From NCBI GenBank assembly GCA_016716885.1, contig JADJUV010000084.1, positions 1 to 25,151 of the forward strand: a stretch of DNA of 25,151 nucleotides, given 5' to 3'. The notes under the pieces were generated by a model. That model was not told the DNA's origin. It saw only the letters and a program-made list of their open reading frames with translations, and ran no database searches. The translations under genes and the position numbers were made by a program. The stretch is from Candidatus Trichofilum aggregatum. Lineage in GTDB: Bacteria; Chloroflexota; Anaerolineae; Promineifilales; Promineifilaceae. Numbering within the stretch: position 1 is the stretch's first letter; every line of letters begins with the position of its first letter. Below are positions 1-8,250 of this stretch, in pieces.

Positions 1-168
1 CCCGTCTACAACCGGCGATAGCTCTCCTATTGAGCAAACAAGATGCTCAGGGTCGGTGGAAGATGGAATACACCTATAACGGCAAAACTTGGGCTGAGGT
101 GGAACAGAAAGGACAGCCTAGCAAATGGGTTTATTGCCCGGGCTTTGCGTGTGCTGTGCAGGTTTTAA
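1..168 (+). pseudogene. 3' end of cyclase/prenyltransferase-like protein (partial, frameshifted)
   Basis: The window opens inside an open frame (positions 3 to about 130) that encodes a hydrophilic tail with the motif GRWKMEYTYNGKTW followed by KGQPSKWV. From memory, this resembles the C-terminus of squalene-cyclase/prenyltransferase-like proteins, often mislabelled as nitrogen-fixation proteins, where it continues WVTLRALRVL. The expected continuation RALRVLCRF and a TAA stop (166-168) are present, but in the next frame, so one indel lies at about 130-140. Only the end of the gene is visible, so no catalytic residues can be judged. The family call is tentative. The frameshift itself is clear because both sides match one conserved motif. 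Confidence 0.45.
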
Positions 169-230
169 TAAGGATGGTCATCCCAGAATCGTGCTGCCTT
201 AAGCTGGCAATCACCGAAAGAAATTTACCC

Positions 231-257
231 TGACCAGCAAGCACTTGACCAGCAAGC
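231..257. repeat. Short direct repeat, 12-base unit, two copies
   Basis: TGACCAGCAAGC occurs at 231-242 and again at 246-257, a 15-base period, in the gap between the first two genes. It is one of several intergenic short-period repeats in this window, each with its own unit. No function is evident. Confidence 0.6.
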
Positions 258-285
258 GCCTCAAGACAAATAAAGGGTGACTGTT

Positions 286-1532
286 ATGAGTAAACAAGCA
301 ACGATCCCCGAATTACTCTTTCCCACCTGGTGGAAAAATTGGCCTGGCAAACTCATTCATCTCCCTATCCCCTGGTGGGCAGATTGTTTTGCTCTATGGT
401 TGACCGTTGTTCTCATTCTAAGTGGGGTTGGTTTATTGGTACGCGGGTTCTGGAACCTGGCAAGAAGCATTCCCAACCTGGGTGTAGCGGCTAACTCGAT
501 TCCGGGTATTTGGGCGCGGTGGGATTCCAGTTACTACCTGATAGTGGCAACAAACGATTTATCCAGAATGCGCTAGAGGAGCATACGTTGGGTTTTTCCA
601 CTCTATCCACTCCTCATCAACGGACTTACTCATTTTGAGCCCATCTCAAACCAGCCGTGGCCAGAATGGTGGATAACTCAATTTAGTTATCTGGTGGCTA
701 TTCTACTTTTCTACCAGGTAGCTCGTCTCATCCGGGATGATCATCAGTACGCCATGCGTTGCACGTTGTTCCTGGTACTCTTTCCCACCTCCTTTTTTTA
801 TCTGGCGATCTACGCTGAATCGCTTTACCTGGCTCTGGCGATTCTAACCGTTTATTTGTTACTGCGGCCGCGGCCGCGTTTCATTCTCAGTGGGTTCGTG
901 TGTGGGTTGGCTTCACTGGCTCGTCCCGTAGGCTGGTTGTTTAACCTCGTTACCCTGGTCGAATGGGGCCGCCGACGCCTCTTCCGATGGCGCACTCTGC
1001 TCATTGTAGGGGTCGCATTATCCCTCTCCGTCGTTGGGGTGGTGCTCTATGTGATTTATGCGTACACCCTGACTGGTTCCTGGCTGGCAATTCTCAAACG
1101 AAAGCCTTGGCCAGCAACGCCAATGGCAACTTCCCTGGCAAACCTATGGGCAAAGTATCGCCTATGCTTTGTGGGGCAATGGGATCGCCAACGACTGGTT
1201 TTTGTACGCTATCAACTGGGTAGACCTTTGTTTTACAACCCTGGCTATAGGACTGACTATCGCGGCCGCGTGGCAGGCCTATCGCCACAGAAAAATCCCC
1301 TGGAGTCTGGTTGTATACCTTGCTGTCTCCATCCTGTTTTTATTAGCCCAGCGCGGCCCCGATGTCGTGCCCTCTGGGGAATGGCTAGTTGGGTTGGTGC
1401 TCTTTTTCCCACTATCTTGTTCTGGGTAACATGATTCACAACAAAACCGGTCAAATCCTCAGCCTCACTGCTTCTGGTGGTCTGCTCATTGTGGCGACTT
1501 TGTGGTGGACAAGCGGCCGCTGGGTAGGTTAA
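286..1532 (+). pseudogene. PIG-V-like membrane mannosyltransferase, frameshifted
   Basis: Hydrophobic multi-pass protein of about 415 codons if the frames are joined, close to the usual length of bacterial PIG-V/Gpi18-like glycosyltransferases. These use lipid-linked mannose on the outer membrane face. Visible family marks are WARWDSSYYL near residue 80 (W-D-x-x-x-Y) and FPLYPLLI soon after. They are followed by several membrane segments and a C-terminal ...LWWTSGRWVG ending at TAA 1530-1532. The ATG at 286 is preferred over the GTG at 277 because AAAGGG (272-277) sits 8 bases upstream. Frame breaks occur near 550-565, near 590-597 in a T run, near 1090-1105, and twice between 1365 and 1430. 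Each downstream piece still matches the family, so the breaks are recent or are sequencing indels. GCGGCCGC copies are at 864, 870, 1262 and 1513. Confidence 0.6.
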
Positions 1533-1537
1533 AAAAC

Positions 1538-3185
1538 ATGAATAAACTCACACGTCGTCAATTCCTGAAATGGGCGGGGGCAGCGGGATTAGTCACACTG
1601 CTCACCATAGGGGGGTATCGGCTCTATCGCCAGGTAAAAGGGGAACAACCACCCCACCTTTCTCCTTATGTGGCCTCGGAGTTGACCTCAGAGATACGGC
1701 CTGGTTTGCCTATCTTGATCCTGGTGGACGAACAGGCCGCGAATCCTTTTGGTATCTATCTGGCCGAAATTTTGCGGGCTGAGGGGCTGAACTGTTTCCA
1801 GGTGACTCCCTCTCTGCCTTACAGGCGGATTTGTTGGCGGCCTTTGATCTGATCATCCTGACCGAAGTCACGCTGAACATCAGCCAGATGGAGCAATTGA
1901 TCAGGTTTGTCCATCAGGGGGGGGCGCTGGTTGCCATGCGGCCGCAACCCGAATTTGCACCTCTCTTTGGCTTGGAAATGGCTATTGGACAAAGTGATCC
2001 CCCAGGCTGATGAGCAACAACGGTTCCTGGTGAATCTACTAACGACTATAAGCCAGGGTATGCGGCCGCTACCGCGTCTCTGGTATTTTCCTGGTGCGGC
2101 CCAAACCCTTTTCGTGGCCACCGCTGATTCTCATCAAGACCCTGGTGCGGCGGTAGCAGAGCTATTACACCATGTGGAGAAATACGAAGGCCATGCTTCT
2201 GTCTACTATTTGCCCCCTCTCTACAATGAATGGCGCGGTTTATCCCAATTGGCTCGTTGGCAGTTAGCCGACCTCTCCCTGATGGACCCGGTAGCACTTA
2301 CCCTCACCTGAACAAGTGACGGCCTGGCGGGAGCGTGGTCATGAATTTACGTTACATCCCCTGATTGAAACAGACCTGGAGACCAGTTGGACACGTTACT
2401 GGCAACATTTCACCGCCCTGGATTACGGTCCGCTTTCGGCGACAGCCCGCACCCATCTGGTGCATTGGCATCCCTGGGTTGAGACAGCGCGGGTTCGGGC
2501 TTCTTATGGCATACGCCTGAACCTCGATTTTATCATTATGGGACGTCCCTCAAGGATGAAGATGGGGTGTGGCGTTATGGGCACTTTACCGGCAGTGGCC
2601 GTCCGATGCGCTTCATGGATGAGCAGGGTCGCCTTCTGAACATTTACCAACAACTGACCCACCTGGCGGATGATCATTTATTGACAATGGCCTGGGGCAA
2701 TATGGTCGGATTGGGCCGAAAGAAGCGATATCTGTATCACAGACAACTGCGCGCCAAAAGTCTGGATGGGTTTTACAGTGCCATCACGGCCATTTTCATG
2801 CGGACATGTTTCGGGAAGGGGAGCCGTGGTCTGGTTATGAAGCGGGAATAGCTGGATGGAACGCTGGAGTACGCGGCCGCGCACACATCCCCATTTGGTC
2901 GGCGAAGCCTGGTTACACTTCAACGAGCAACGGAATAAGTACGGTTATCGAACAGGTTGCCTAGCATCCTGAACCAGGGCAATTTCTTTTCGTATCACCA
3001 TACCTGACGGTTCTGAAACGGCTTTAACTCTATTGATTCCTACGATTCATCAGGGGAGTCATCTAATACAAGTGAGGCTTGATGAACAGGCAGTGAAAGC
3101 TCAGAGACAAGAGGTGGGGGGCCTTAACTACGGTTTGATCAGCGTTCACACTGGCTCCCATCAGATAATGGCGTTGTATGAGTAA
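1538..3185 (+). pseudogene. Tat-exported protein with polysaccharide-deacetylase-like core, frameshifted
   Basis: The N-terminus MNKLTRRQFLKWAGAAG is a twin-arginine (Tat) signal followed by a hydrophobic stretch, so the product would be exported folded. Downstream pieces in shifting frames read LPRLWYFPGAAQTLFVATADSH, then WRERGHEFTLHP, then YGHFTGSGRPMRFMDEQGR. The D-S-H and G-H-E-F-x-L-H motifs resemble polysaccharide deacetylase-like hydrolases. The tail ends at TAA 3183-3185, giving about 549 codons over all. Frame changes are seen near 1800, 1990, 2305, 2540, 2690 and between 2880 and 3000. The part between ...FGLEM (about 1980) and IPQADEQ (about 2005) seems too short compared with relatives I remember, suggesting an internal deletion. 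The start is ATG 1538, five bases after the previous stop. Fold assignment is moderate and substrate unknown. Confidence 0.5.
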
Positions 3186-3189
3186 CTGA

Positions 3190-3534
3190 TCATATGGTTA
3201 TACCCACTTCAACCGCATTAAAAAAGCCGTAGGGTACAAAAACCTTATCCAGGGCAAGGGGCATAAAAAACCTGATGACATAAAGTCCGACATCTGACGG
3301 TTTTGCTCCTGCCAACAATTCCGTCGCTTCCGCATAGGATCGTCCCGTCCCCTGCTCCACTAACTGTTCGATAAATGTCCAGGTGGCTTCGGCTTTAGAG
3401 GCCAATGTTTCTAATTCGCGGATACGTTTTGCCTCAGCCGCGGCCGCAGCCTGTTGTCGTGCCTGTTTCCGTTCCGCTTTAGCCAACCGCTCCAACTCCG
3501 CAACTGTTCGTTTGCCCTGTAGGAGAAATAACAA
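3190..3534 (-). pseudogene. C-terminal fragment, Ala/Glu-rich coiled coil (possible SWIM zinc-finger protein remnant)
   Basis: An open frame of 114 codons reads from a TTG, with an in-frame TGA three codons upstream, so no good start exists. The first two thirds are charged and helical: VAELERLAKAERKQARQQ, then an Ala run encoded by a GCGGCCGC site (3440-3447), then RIRELETLASKAEATW. From memory, this arrangement resembles the C-terminal region of bacterial SWIM zinc-finger proteins, but the SWIM Cys/His motif is absent and the last 35 residues look unrelated. The piece is most likely a gene remnant stranded behind the BTAD regulator, same strand. It could also be a short hypothetical protein. 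Confidence 0.35.
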
Positions 3535-3570
3535 ACTGACTCACGAAAACATAGTCCTTTGTGCGCCACT

Positions 3571-6342
3571 TTACCACTCAGTCAGTTTCCACACTTCTGG
3601 CTGCCACATCTCCCCATCCCGACCCAATTCTGCATAAATGGTGACCGATTGTTTCAGTTGCGCCATCGCCTGATCGGTCTGCCCTATGCGGTGGAACAAG
3701 TCGGCCAGGTTGTTGTGCAGAGCCGCCTGCCAATGGCGATCCCCCCAGGTAAGGCATAGGTTGAGGGCTGATTCAAGTAATTGTTGACTATGAGTATAGT
3801 CACCCGCCGCGGCCGCGAGCAAAGCCAGGTTGTTCAGAGCCGCAATGTGGGCGTCAAGCAGGTTGTGTTGCTGGGAGAGTTCACGGCTGATCTGGAAATG
3901 GGTGTGGGCCTCCTGGGTGTTTCCCTGCCGCCGGGCCAGAATGCCCAAGATGTTGTGGCTGTTGGCTTGAGCGATGGTATCGGTGGCGCGTTGTTGTGCT
4001 CTTTGTGCCAATTGGTTCGCGGCCGCGACATTCCCCTGCCGATAAACGGTGTAGCTCCAGTCAAGATAAAGTTGGCTCGCGGCCGCGTTCCCCCACCCCT
4101 GTTCCGCCAATTCAAAACGGCGTAGGGCCAGTTCCCAATCCCCGCGCCGCAAGTAAACCTGACCTACTTTGTGCTCCAGGTGGGGTAGATGGGCCAGAGG
4201 CGCTTGGGCCGAGGCCTGTTCGTAAGCCCGTAACGCCTCACCGTACTGTCCCAGACGGATATGCAGATCCCCACAGTTTTCCTGCAACTTAGCCGCATCG
4301 GGATGACCCAGGGTAAGAGCGGCCTGGTAATGAGCCAGGCTTTCACGATGGGCAAAGAGGGTGCGGGCGTAATCACCGGCCTGTACGTAGTATGTGGCCG
4401 CGTCTTCATTTTGTCCCGCCAGTTGATAATGACGGGCGATTTGCCCGGCTGACAGAGACAGCTGTGCCAGCCGCTTCCCCTGCTGCTCCAGCCGTTCGGC
4501 CAGCCGCCGATGCAACAGACGTCGCCGCATCAGACTCATCGTCTCATACACCCAATCGCGCAGTTTATGGTGACTGAAATCATAGGTAGGGCCATTTTGT
4601 TCCAGCAGTAAACCTCGTGCCACCAGTTCATCTATCCCTATGATGGCTTCTTCTTCGCCGCGGCCGCTGACGGTTTGCACCAGGTCAAAGCCAAAACCAC
4701 GCCCAATCGCGGCCGCAGTCTGTAACAGTTGGCGGCCTGTTTCGCTGACCTGGAGCAGACGCCCCTGCCACAAATCGAGGACGGAAGCAGGCAGCGTCCA
4801 GACAATCCCGGTCCTGCCCTGTTCGGCAAGGTTGGTCAGGTACGCGGCCGCGAAGTAAGGTAGCCCTTCACTTTCGGCATAAAGACGTTCGGTCAGGGTC
4901 AGCGGCAAACCACTGTTCTGGAGCAGTTGTTCTACCTCTTCCGGTGTAAAACGGGGTAACTGAACCTGATCCCCGTGGCCAGTGCGGCGCATTTCGGCCA
5001 ATAGACGCACGAGCGGATGGTCGGGCTGAATTTCTTCTTCGCGCCAGGCCACCAGGACGAGTAGTGGCCGCTGTTCCAGGCGTCGTACCAGATACGCCAG
5101 CAATTCTAACGAGGCCGAATCGGCCCAATGAGCGTCATCCAGAAAAAAGATGCCCGGCTGTTGGACGGTCATCAGTTGGGTCAATAGCTGTCCCACACCG
5201 GTAAAAAAGCGCACCTGTGCGCCGGGGCCATCGCTGGGAACCGCTGGCAGATGCGGGAAACGCGCTCCTAGTTCCGGCAATAAACGGGCAACTTCGGCCA
5301 GGATGGTGGGCTGGCAAGTGGCGAGTACCTTTTCGGCTTCGGGCAGGGTCAAAGCCCTCTGCAACGCCTGTACAAAAGGAGCATAGGCCAGGTGTTTTTC
5401 CCCTTCGTGGCAGGTGACGGTGATGACCGGGCATGTTGTGGCTGACAAAAAGGTTTCGACCAGCCGTGTTTTGCCCACGCCCGCCTCGCCTGAAATCGCC
5501 AGGAAATAACCATCCGGCTCCACCTGGGTGAGTGCCTGTTGCAGGGTTGCCAGCGCACTGGCTCGACCCACCAGGGGAATCGCCGGGGTTACGATGACGG
5601 GAACCGGGACTACGGGCGGTGGCGTGGTGACAAACTGGTCAGATTCAATCGTTTGCGCCAGGGCTGTTGTTTCGGCCAGCGGGGAGACGCCTAGCTCTTC
5701 ATCCAGGATTTGCACGCATTCATGATATTGGCGTAAGGCGGCATCGCGCCGCCCCTGTTGGGCATAAAGCTTTATGAGGTGGCGGTGCGCTTCTTCGCGC
5801 AAGGGGTCTAACTGGAGCCAGCGATGGGCATAGTTGAGGGCGGCTTCCCATTGCTGTCGTTGCGCTAACTGCTGTACCAGGGTTTCCAGGCCATGTTCCA
5901 GCTCTCGTTTGAGGGTTTGGGCCTGGAGCAACTGCCAGTCGTCGAAGGGGATGCTGTCACGCAGGGTGAAGCCAGCCAGGAAATCGTCACGGTAGAGGGC
6001 TGCGGCCGCGTCCCACTTTTGTTCCTTCAGGTATTGCCGAAACTGGTGTACATCACAGGTAAACTGCCCTGGCTCCAGGCCGATGATGTCGCGGTTGGTG
6101 TGCCAGAGTGCGGCCCCGGTAATGCTTTTGAGGGTGGAGAGGGTGCGGCGTAGGGCGGCGCGGCCGCGTTGCTCATCATATTCCGGCCAAAGGAAGGCGG
6201 AAAGGGCATCGCGGCTTTGCCGTTCGCCGGTCAGGGCCAGATACGCCAGCAGAGCGGTGGCTTTGCGCGTGTCTGGTTCGATCAACTGTCCGGTGTACTC
6301 AATCCGGGGTGGGCCGAGGAAATAAAGCTGTAGAACTGGCAT
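3571..6342 (-). CDS. BTAD/SARP-type transcriptional regulator with AAA ATPase and TPR repeats
   Basis: Intact 923-residue regulator. Residues 1-95 form an OmpR-like winged helix (LQLYFLGPPRIEY, then ALLAYLALTGERQSRDALSAFLWP). Residues about 95-235 are the bacterial transcriptional activation domain with its TPR-like helices (LREEAHRHLIKLYAQQGRRD, then EELGVSPLAET). A Pro-rich linker leads to an ATPase domain with Walker A GEAGVGKT at 285-292 and Walker B FFLDDAHWAD near 399-408. From about 640 to the end there are TPR repeats ending in a C-terminal WKLTEW. The plan is that of STAND-class regulators: ligand or protein sensing by the TPRs, ATP-driven assembly and DNA binding at direct repeats. 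The ATG at 6342 opens into a region shared with a divergent membrane gene, where the 18-base motif CGTAACG-N6-AGACG lies at 6393-6410. The gene contains eight GCGGCCGC copies. Its targets are not shown by the sequence. Confidence 0.88.
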   Translation of the reverse strand: MPVLQLYFLGPPRIEYTGQLIEPDTRKATALLAYLALTGERQSRDALSAFLWPEYDEQRGRAALRRTLSTLKSITGAALWHTNRDIIGLEPGQFTCDVHQFRQYLKEQKWDAAAALYRDDFLAGFTLRDSIPFDDWQLLQAQTLKRELEHGLETLVQQLAQRQQWEAALNYAHRWLQLDPLREEAHRHLIKLYAQQGRRDAALRQYHECVQILDEELGVSPLAETTALAQTIESDQFVTTPPPVVPVPVIVTPAIPLVGRASALATLQQALTQVEPDGYFLAISGEAGVGKTRLVETFLSATTCPVITVTCHEGEKHLAYAPFVQALQRALTLPEAEKVLATCQPTILAEVARLLPELGARFPHLPAVPSDGPGAQVRFFTGVGQLLTQLMTVQQPGIFFLDDAHWADSASLELLAYLVRRLEQRPLLVLVAWREEEIQPDHPLVRLLAEMRRTGHGDQVQLPRFTPEEVEQLLQNSGLPLTLTERLYAESEGLPYFAAAYLTNLAEQGRTGIVWTLPASVLDLWQGRLLQVSETGRQLLQTAAAIGRGFGFDLVQTVSGRGEEEAIIGIDELVARGLLLEQNGPTYDFSHHKLRDWVYETMSLMRRRLLHRRLAERLEQQGKRLAQLSLSAGQIARHYQLAGQNEDAATYYVQAGDYARTLFAHRESLAHYQAALTLGHPDAAKLQENCGDLHIRLGQYGEALRAYEQASAQAPLAHLPHLEHKVGQVYLRRGDWELALRRFELAEQGWGNAAASQLYLDWSYTVYRQGNVAAANQLAQRAQQRATDTIAQANSHNILGILARRQGNTQEAHTHFQISRELSQQHNLLDAHIAALNNLALLAAAAGDYTHSQQLLESALNLCLTWGDRHWQAALHNNLADLFHRIGQTDQAMAQLKQSVTIYAELGRDGEMWQPEVWKLTEW

Positions 6343-6392
6343 AAACGAATTTTATCTGATTTTCGTTATGAGCAAGCCTTCGTCACGGTTTT

Positions 6393-6410
6393 CGTAACGA
6401 TGAGGAGACG
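6393..6410 (+). promoter_or_regulatory. Recurring 18-base intergenic motif, copy A
   Basis: CGTAACGATGAGGAGACG lies 50 bases upstream of the BTAD regulator start and 105 bases upstream of the divergent membrane protein. It matches three other intergenic copies (11154, 16376, 17769) at most positions: CGTAACG, variable centre, AGACG. Its place between divergent genes suits an operator or promoter element. The function is inferred only from recurrence. Confidence 0.45.
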
Positions 6411-6515
6411 GTGGCAGGGTAGAGTGAGGAGTGAAAATGGGCAATGGTTAATAGCCAATTGTCAATGGCTAATGATTGGAACACAACAGACAACACGTTC
6501 TTAAGGATGGTTATC

Positions 6516-6962
6516 ATGGGTACAACCACAAGACAAACACAATCAACAGGTGATAAGGCGGTGGATGGACTTCTGGCGGGATTGGTGGCGGGGTTGGCGA
6601 TGGCCTTGACGTTGGCCGGGGTGGCTTTGGCCTCGCGGGAGAGTCCGGGGGTGATGATGGGGCGGTTTGATGTGGTGAGTGGCAACGCGGCCGCGACCGG
6701 GGCCTTACTCCATCTGGCGGTATCGGGCATTTATGGGGCCGTGTTCGCGCTCATTTATTACGGGGTGGTGGGGTTGCGGCCGCGTACCCAACCATTCGGC
6801 TGGCTGATGGGGTTGTTGTATGGCCTGCTCCTGTGGGCACTGGCGCGAGGGGTGTTTTTGCCTGCGGCCGCGTCTCCCCTGCTCGACATTCCCCCGGTTG
6901 GTTTCATCCTGGCCCATGTGGTGTATGGGCTGGTGCTGGGCTACCGGGTGCAGAAGGGATGA
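6516..6962 (+). CDS. Small four-pass membrane protein of unknown function
   Basis: A 148-residue hydrophobic protein. The start is ATG 6516, chosen because AAGGATGG (6503-6510) stands just upstream; an upstream ATG at 6444 has no such site and would add simple-repeat sequence. Four likely membrane helices lie at about 12-37, 60-85, 93-115 and 125-145, with Gly/Ala-rich faces and a polar loop RPRTQPFGW. It resembles small Chloroflexota membrane proteins that carry DUF names, and I cannot assign one. Three GCGGCCGC sites (6687, 6776, 6864) fall inside 447 bases, the densest cluster in the window. It is divergent from the BTAD regulator and 42 bases upstream of a sensor-gene remnant. Confidence 0.65.
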   Translation: MGTTTRQTQSTGDKAVDGLLAGLVAGLAMALTLAGVALASRESPGVMMGRFDVVSGNAAATGALLHLAVSGIYGAVFALIYYGVVGLRPRTQPFGWLMGLLYGLLLWALARGVFLPAAASPLLDIPPVGFILAHVVYGLVLGYRVQKG

Positions 6963-7004
6963 TGCGTTCCTTCTGTTTTGTGAACGACAAAAGGAGATTA
7001 ACTG

Positions 7005-7468
7005 ATGAGCAAACTTAATAGATGGATCCGTCGCCTTCATCGTTGGCTGGTGATACCATTTTTGTTGGCGATCATAAGTCTGATTATAAGCAGTATCCTC
7101 AATGGTGGGACAAATACTCCATCCTGACCGGTTTGTTAGGGCTGGTCTATTTTGGCAGTGTCGTGTTGTTGCAGAGGCTGCTGGGGCAGACCGCAGAGGA
7201 ACGGTCGGCGTTAGTGTTGGTATTGTCTACCTTACTAATTGCGGCTTTGTTTACGCCATTACGCCGCCGCATCCAAAACCTGATTGACCGCCGCTTCTTC
7301 CGTAAAAAGTATGATGCCCAGCAAATTTTGGCCCAATTTGCCCGCACCGCCCGTGACGAGACAGACATCCACCAGCTAACCACCCACCTGGTGGATGTTG
7401 TACAAGAAACCTTGCAACCGCAACAAATCACGCTTTGGCTCAAGGAAAACCTTAAATCCAAAACGTGA
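7005..7468 (+). pseudogene. Truncated membrane-sensor paralogue with unrelated N-terminus
   Basis: The 3' part (about 7118-7468) encodes ILTGLLGLVYFGSVVLLQ, then ALFTPLRRRIQNLIDRRFFRKKYDAQQ, then VVQETLQP. This matches the last 110-115 residues of the five full-length sensors at 9908-17724. The first 300 or so residues of that family are missing. Instead, an ATG at 7005 with AAGGAG at 6991-6996 starts a 40-codon frame reading MSKLNRWIRRLHRWLVIPFL, which resembles the first helix of PepSY-type membrane proteins. It stops at TGA 7125-7127 just as the sensor frame begins, one frame away. This looks like a deletion or fusion remnant. A tiny one-helix protein plus a decayed sensor tail is the alternative reading. 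It is the only sensor-like copy upstream of the toxin-antitoxin pair. Confidence 0.6.
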
Positions 7469-7478
7469 AGGCGTAAAG

Positions 7479-7898
7479 TTAAAGCTGAATATCAGAAGGC
7501 TTCTTAACTATTACGAGAGAAGCGAGTCGTTGTAAGTGTTGTTGATCTAACGTGACAAGGATGGTGTTATGGCGTTGGGCAACAGTAGCGTAGACAGCAT
7601 CTGCCCCGCGCAAACGGTGCTGTGATCCCACACGACTGGCCTGTAATGCCAACGCTTGATCCAGGCTGACCCAGGTGATCCCTGGCAAACCCTGGAGTGC
7701 TTGGGCCAGTTGTAGACCGTCCGCAGGCGTTTGGAGTGTACGTGCGACCGCGGCCGCAAGCTCCACCAATAACAAAGTAGGGGCAAAAACAGGCAAAGCC
7801 TGCTGATGAACCTGAGCCAAAAACGCCTGGCTATCAGTCGAGCCAGGTTCATTCTGATTGAAGGAACTGAGGTAGACGCTGGCATCAATGGTGAACAT
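7479..7898 (-). CDS. PIN-domain RNase toxin (VapC-like)
   Basis: A 139-residue PIN-domain protein. The expected acidic metal-binding residues are visible: D5 in the opening TIDASVYL, E46 in LLLVELAAAV, D100 in HRLRGADAVYATVA and D118 in TILVTLDQQ. PIN toxins of type II toxin-antitoxin systems are Mg-dependent endoribonucleases that cut tRNA or rRNA when freed from their antitoxin. The start lies 5 bases after the stop of the antitoxin gene, the normal order and spacing for an antitoxin-first operon. A GCGGCCGC copy (7750-7757) encodes part of the helix after E46. Length and motifs are typical, and the toxin appears intact. Confidence 0.85.
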   Translation of the reverse strand: MFTIDASVYLSSFNQNEPGSTDSQAFLAQVHQQALPVFAPTLLLVELAAAVARTLQTPADGLQLAQALQGLPGITWVSLDQALALQASRVGSQHRLRGADAVYATVAQRHNTILVTLDQQHLQRLASLVIVKKPSDIQL

Positions 7899-7903
7899 CT
7901 CGT

Positions 7904-8185
7904 CTATGACTCCCGAATTTCATCCAGAACCGCACTCGAAACAGCATCTTCCGGCCATTGCTGGCGTACACTATCTGATAAAATGGCAAACTGTGCCCAG
8001 GTCGTTGGATTCTCGATAATAGTTGTCTGGACGATAGCGGCCTCTACCATTTTCATGTCGAGCGGTAAGAGCAGGGCTACCGGTTGCCCTTGATGCGTAA
8101 TAATGTATTCGGCTTGCGCTTCACGAATCTGGCGCAGCACTTCTGCCGTGTGTTCTCGCAATTCACGAACGCCAATGAAAGGCAT
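7904..8185 (-). CDS. Phd/YefM-type antitoxin
   Basis: A 93-residue protein starting MPFIGVRELREHTAEVLRQI and continuing YIITHQGQPVALLLPLD, the Phd/YefM fold that binds DNA through its N-terminus and wraps the toxin with its C-terminus. The ATG at 8185 is preferred over one four codons upstream because GAGGT lies 5 bases before it on the minus strand. The C-terminal half (IENPTTWAQFAILSDSVRQQWPED) is the likely toxin-neutralising segment. It is transcribed ahead of the PIN toxin. An inverted repeat, TTTGTGA-N12-TCACAAA (8208-8233), stands in the divergent promoter region and is a fitting autoregulatory operator. Confidence 0.82.
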   Translation of the reverse strand: MPFIGVRELREHTAEVLRQIREAQAEYIITHQGQPVALLLPLDMKMVEAAIVQTTIIENPTTWAQFAILSDSVRQQWPEDAVSSAVLDEIRES

Positions 8186-8207
8186 ATTGCACCTCATTCA
8201 AGAATCA

Positions 8208-8233
8208 TTTGTGACACAATTGTATCTCACAAA
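8208..8233. promoter_or_regulatory. Inverted repeat in divergent promoter region, likely antitoxin operator
   Basis: TTTGTGA (8208-8214) and TCACAAA (8227-8233) form a perfect 7-base inverted repeat around 12 bases, with a nested ACAATTGT palindrome at 8216-8223, offset by one base. It lies between the antitoxin start (8185) and the oxidoreductase start (8251), so it could govern both. Phd-family antitoxins bind such dyads to repress their own operon. The half-sites look like CRP half-sites, but the spacing of 12 differs from the CRP spacing of 6. Confidence 0.5.
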
Positions 8234-8250
8234 AGGAAGTATAACCTGAT

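Noticed and set aside
1502..1537. Earlier start for the Tat-signal protein at 1502
   Set aside because: It overlaps the previous gene's conserved end, and the twin-arginine signal begins properly at 1538.
8208..8233. CRP-type site TGTGA/TCACA
   Set aside because: The half-sites are 12 bases apart, not 6, so a CRP dimer would not fit. An antitoxin operator is more likely.
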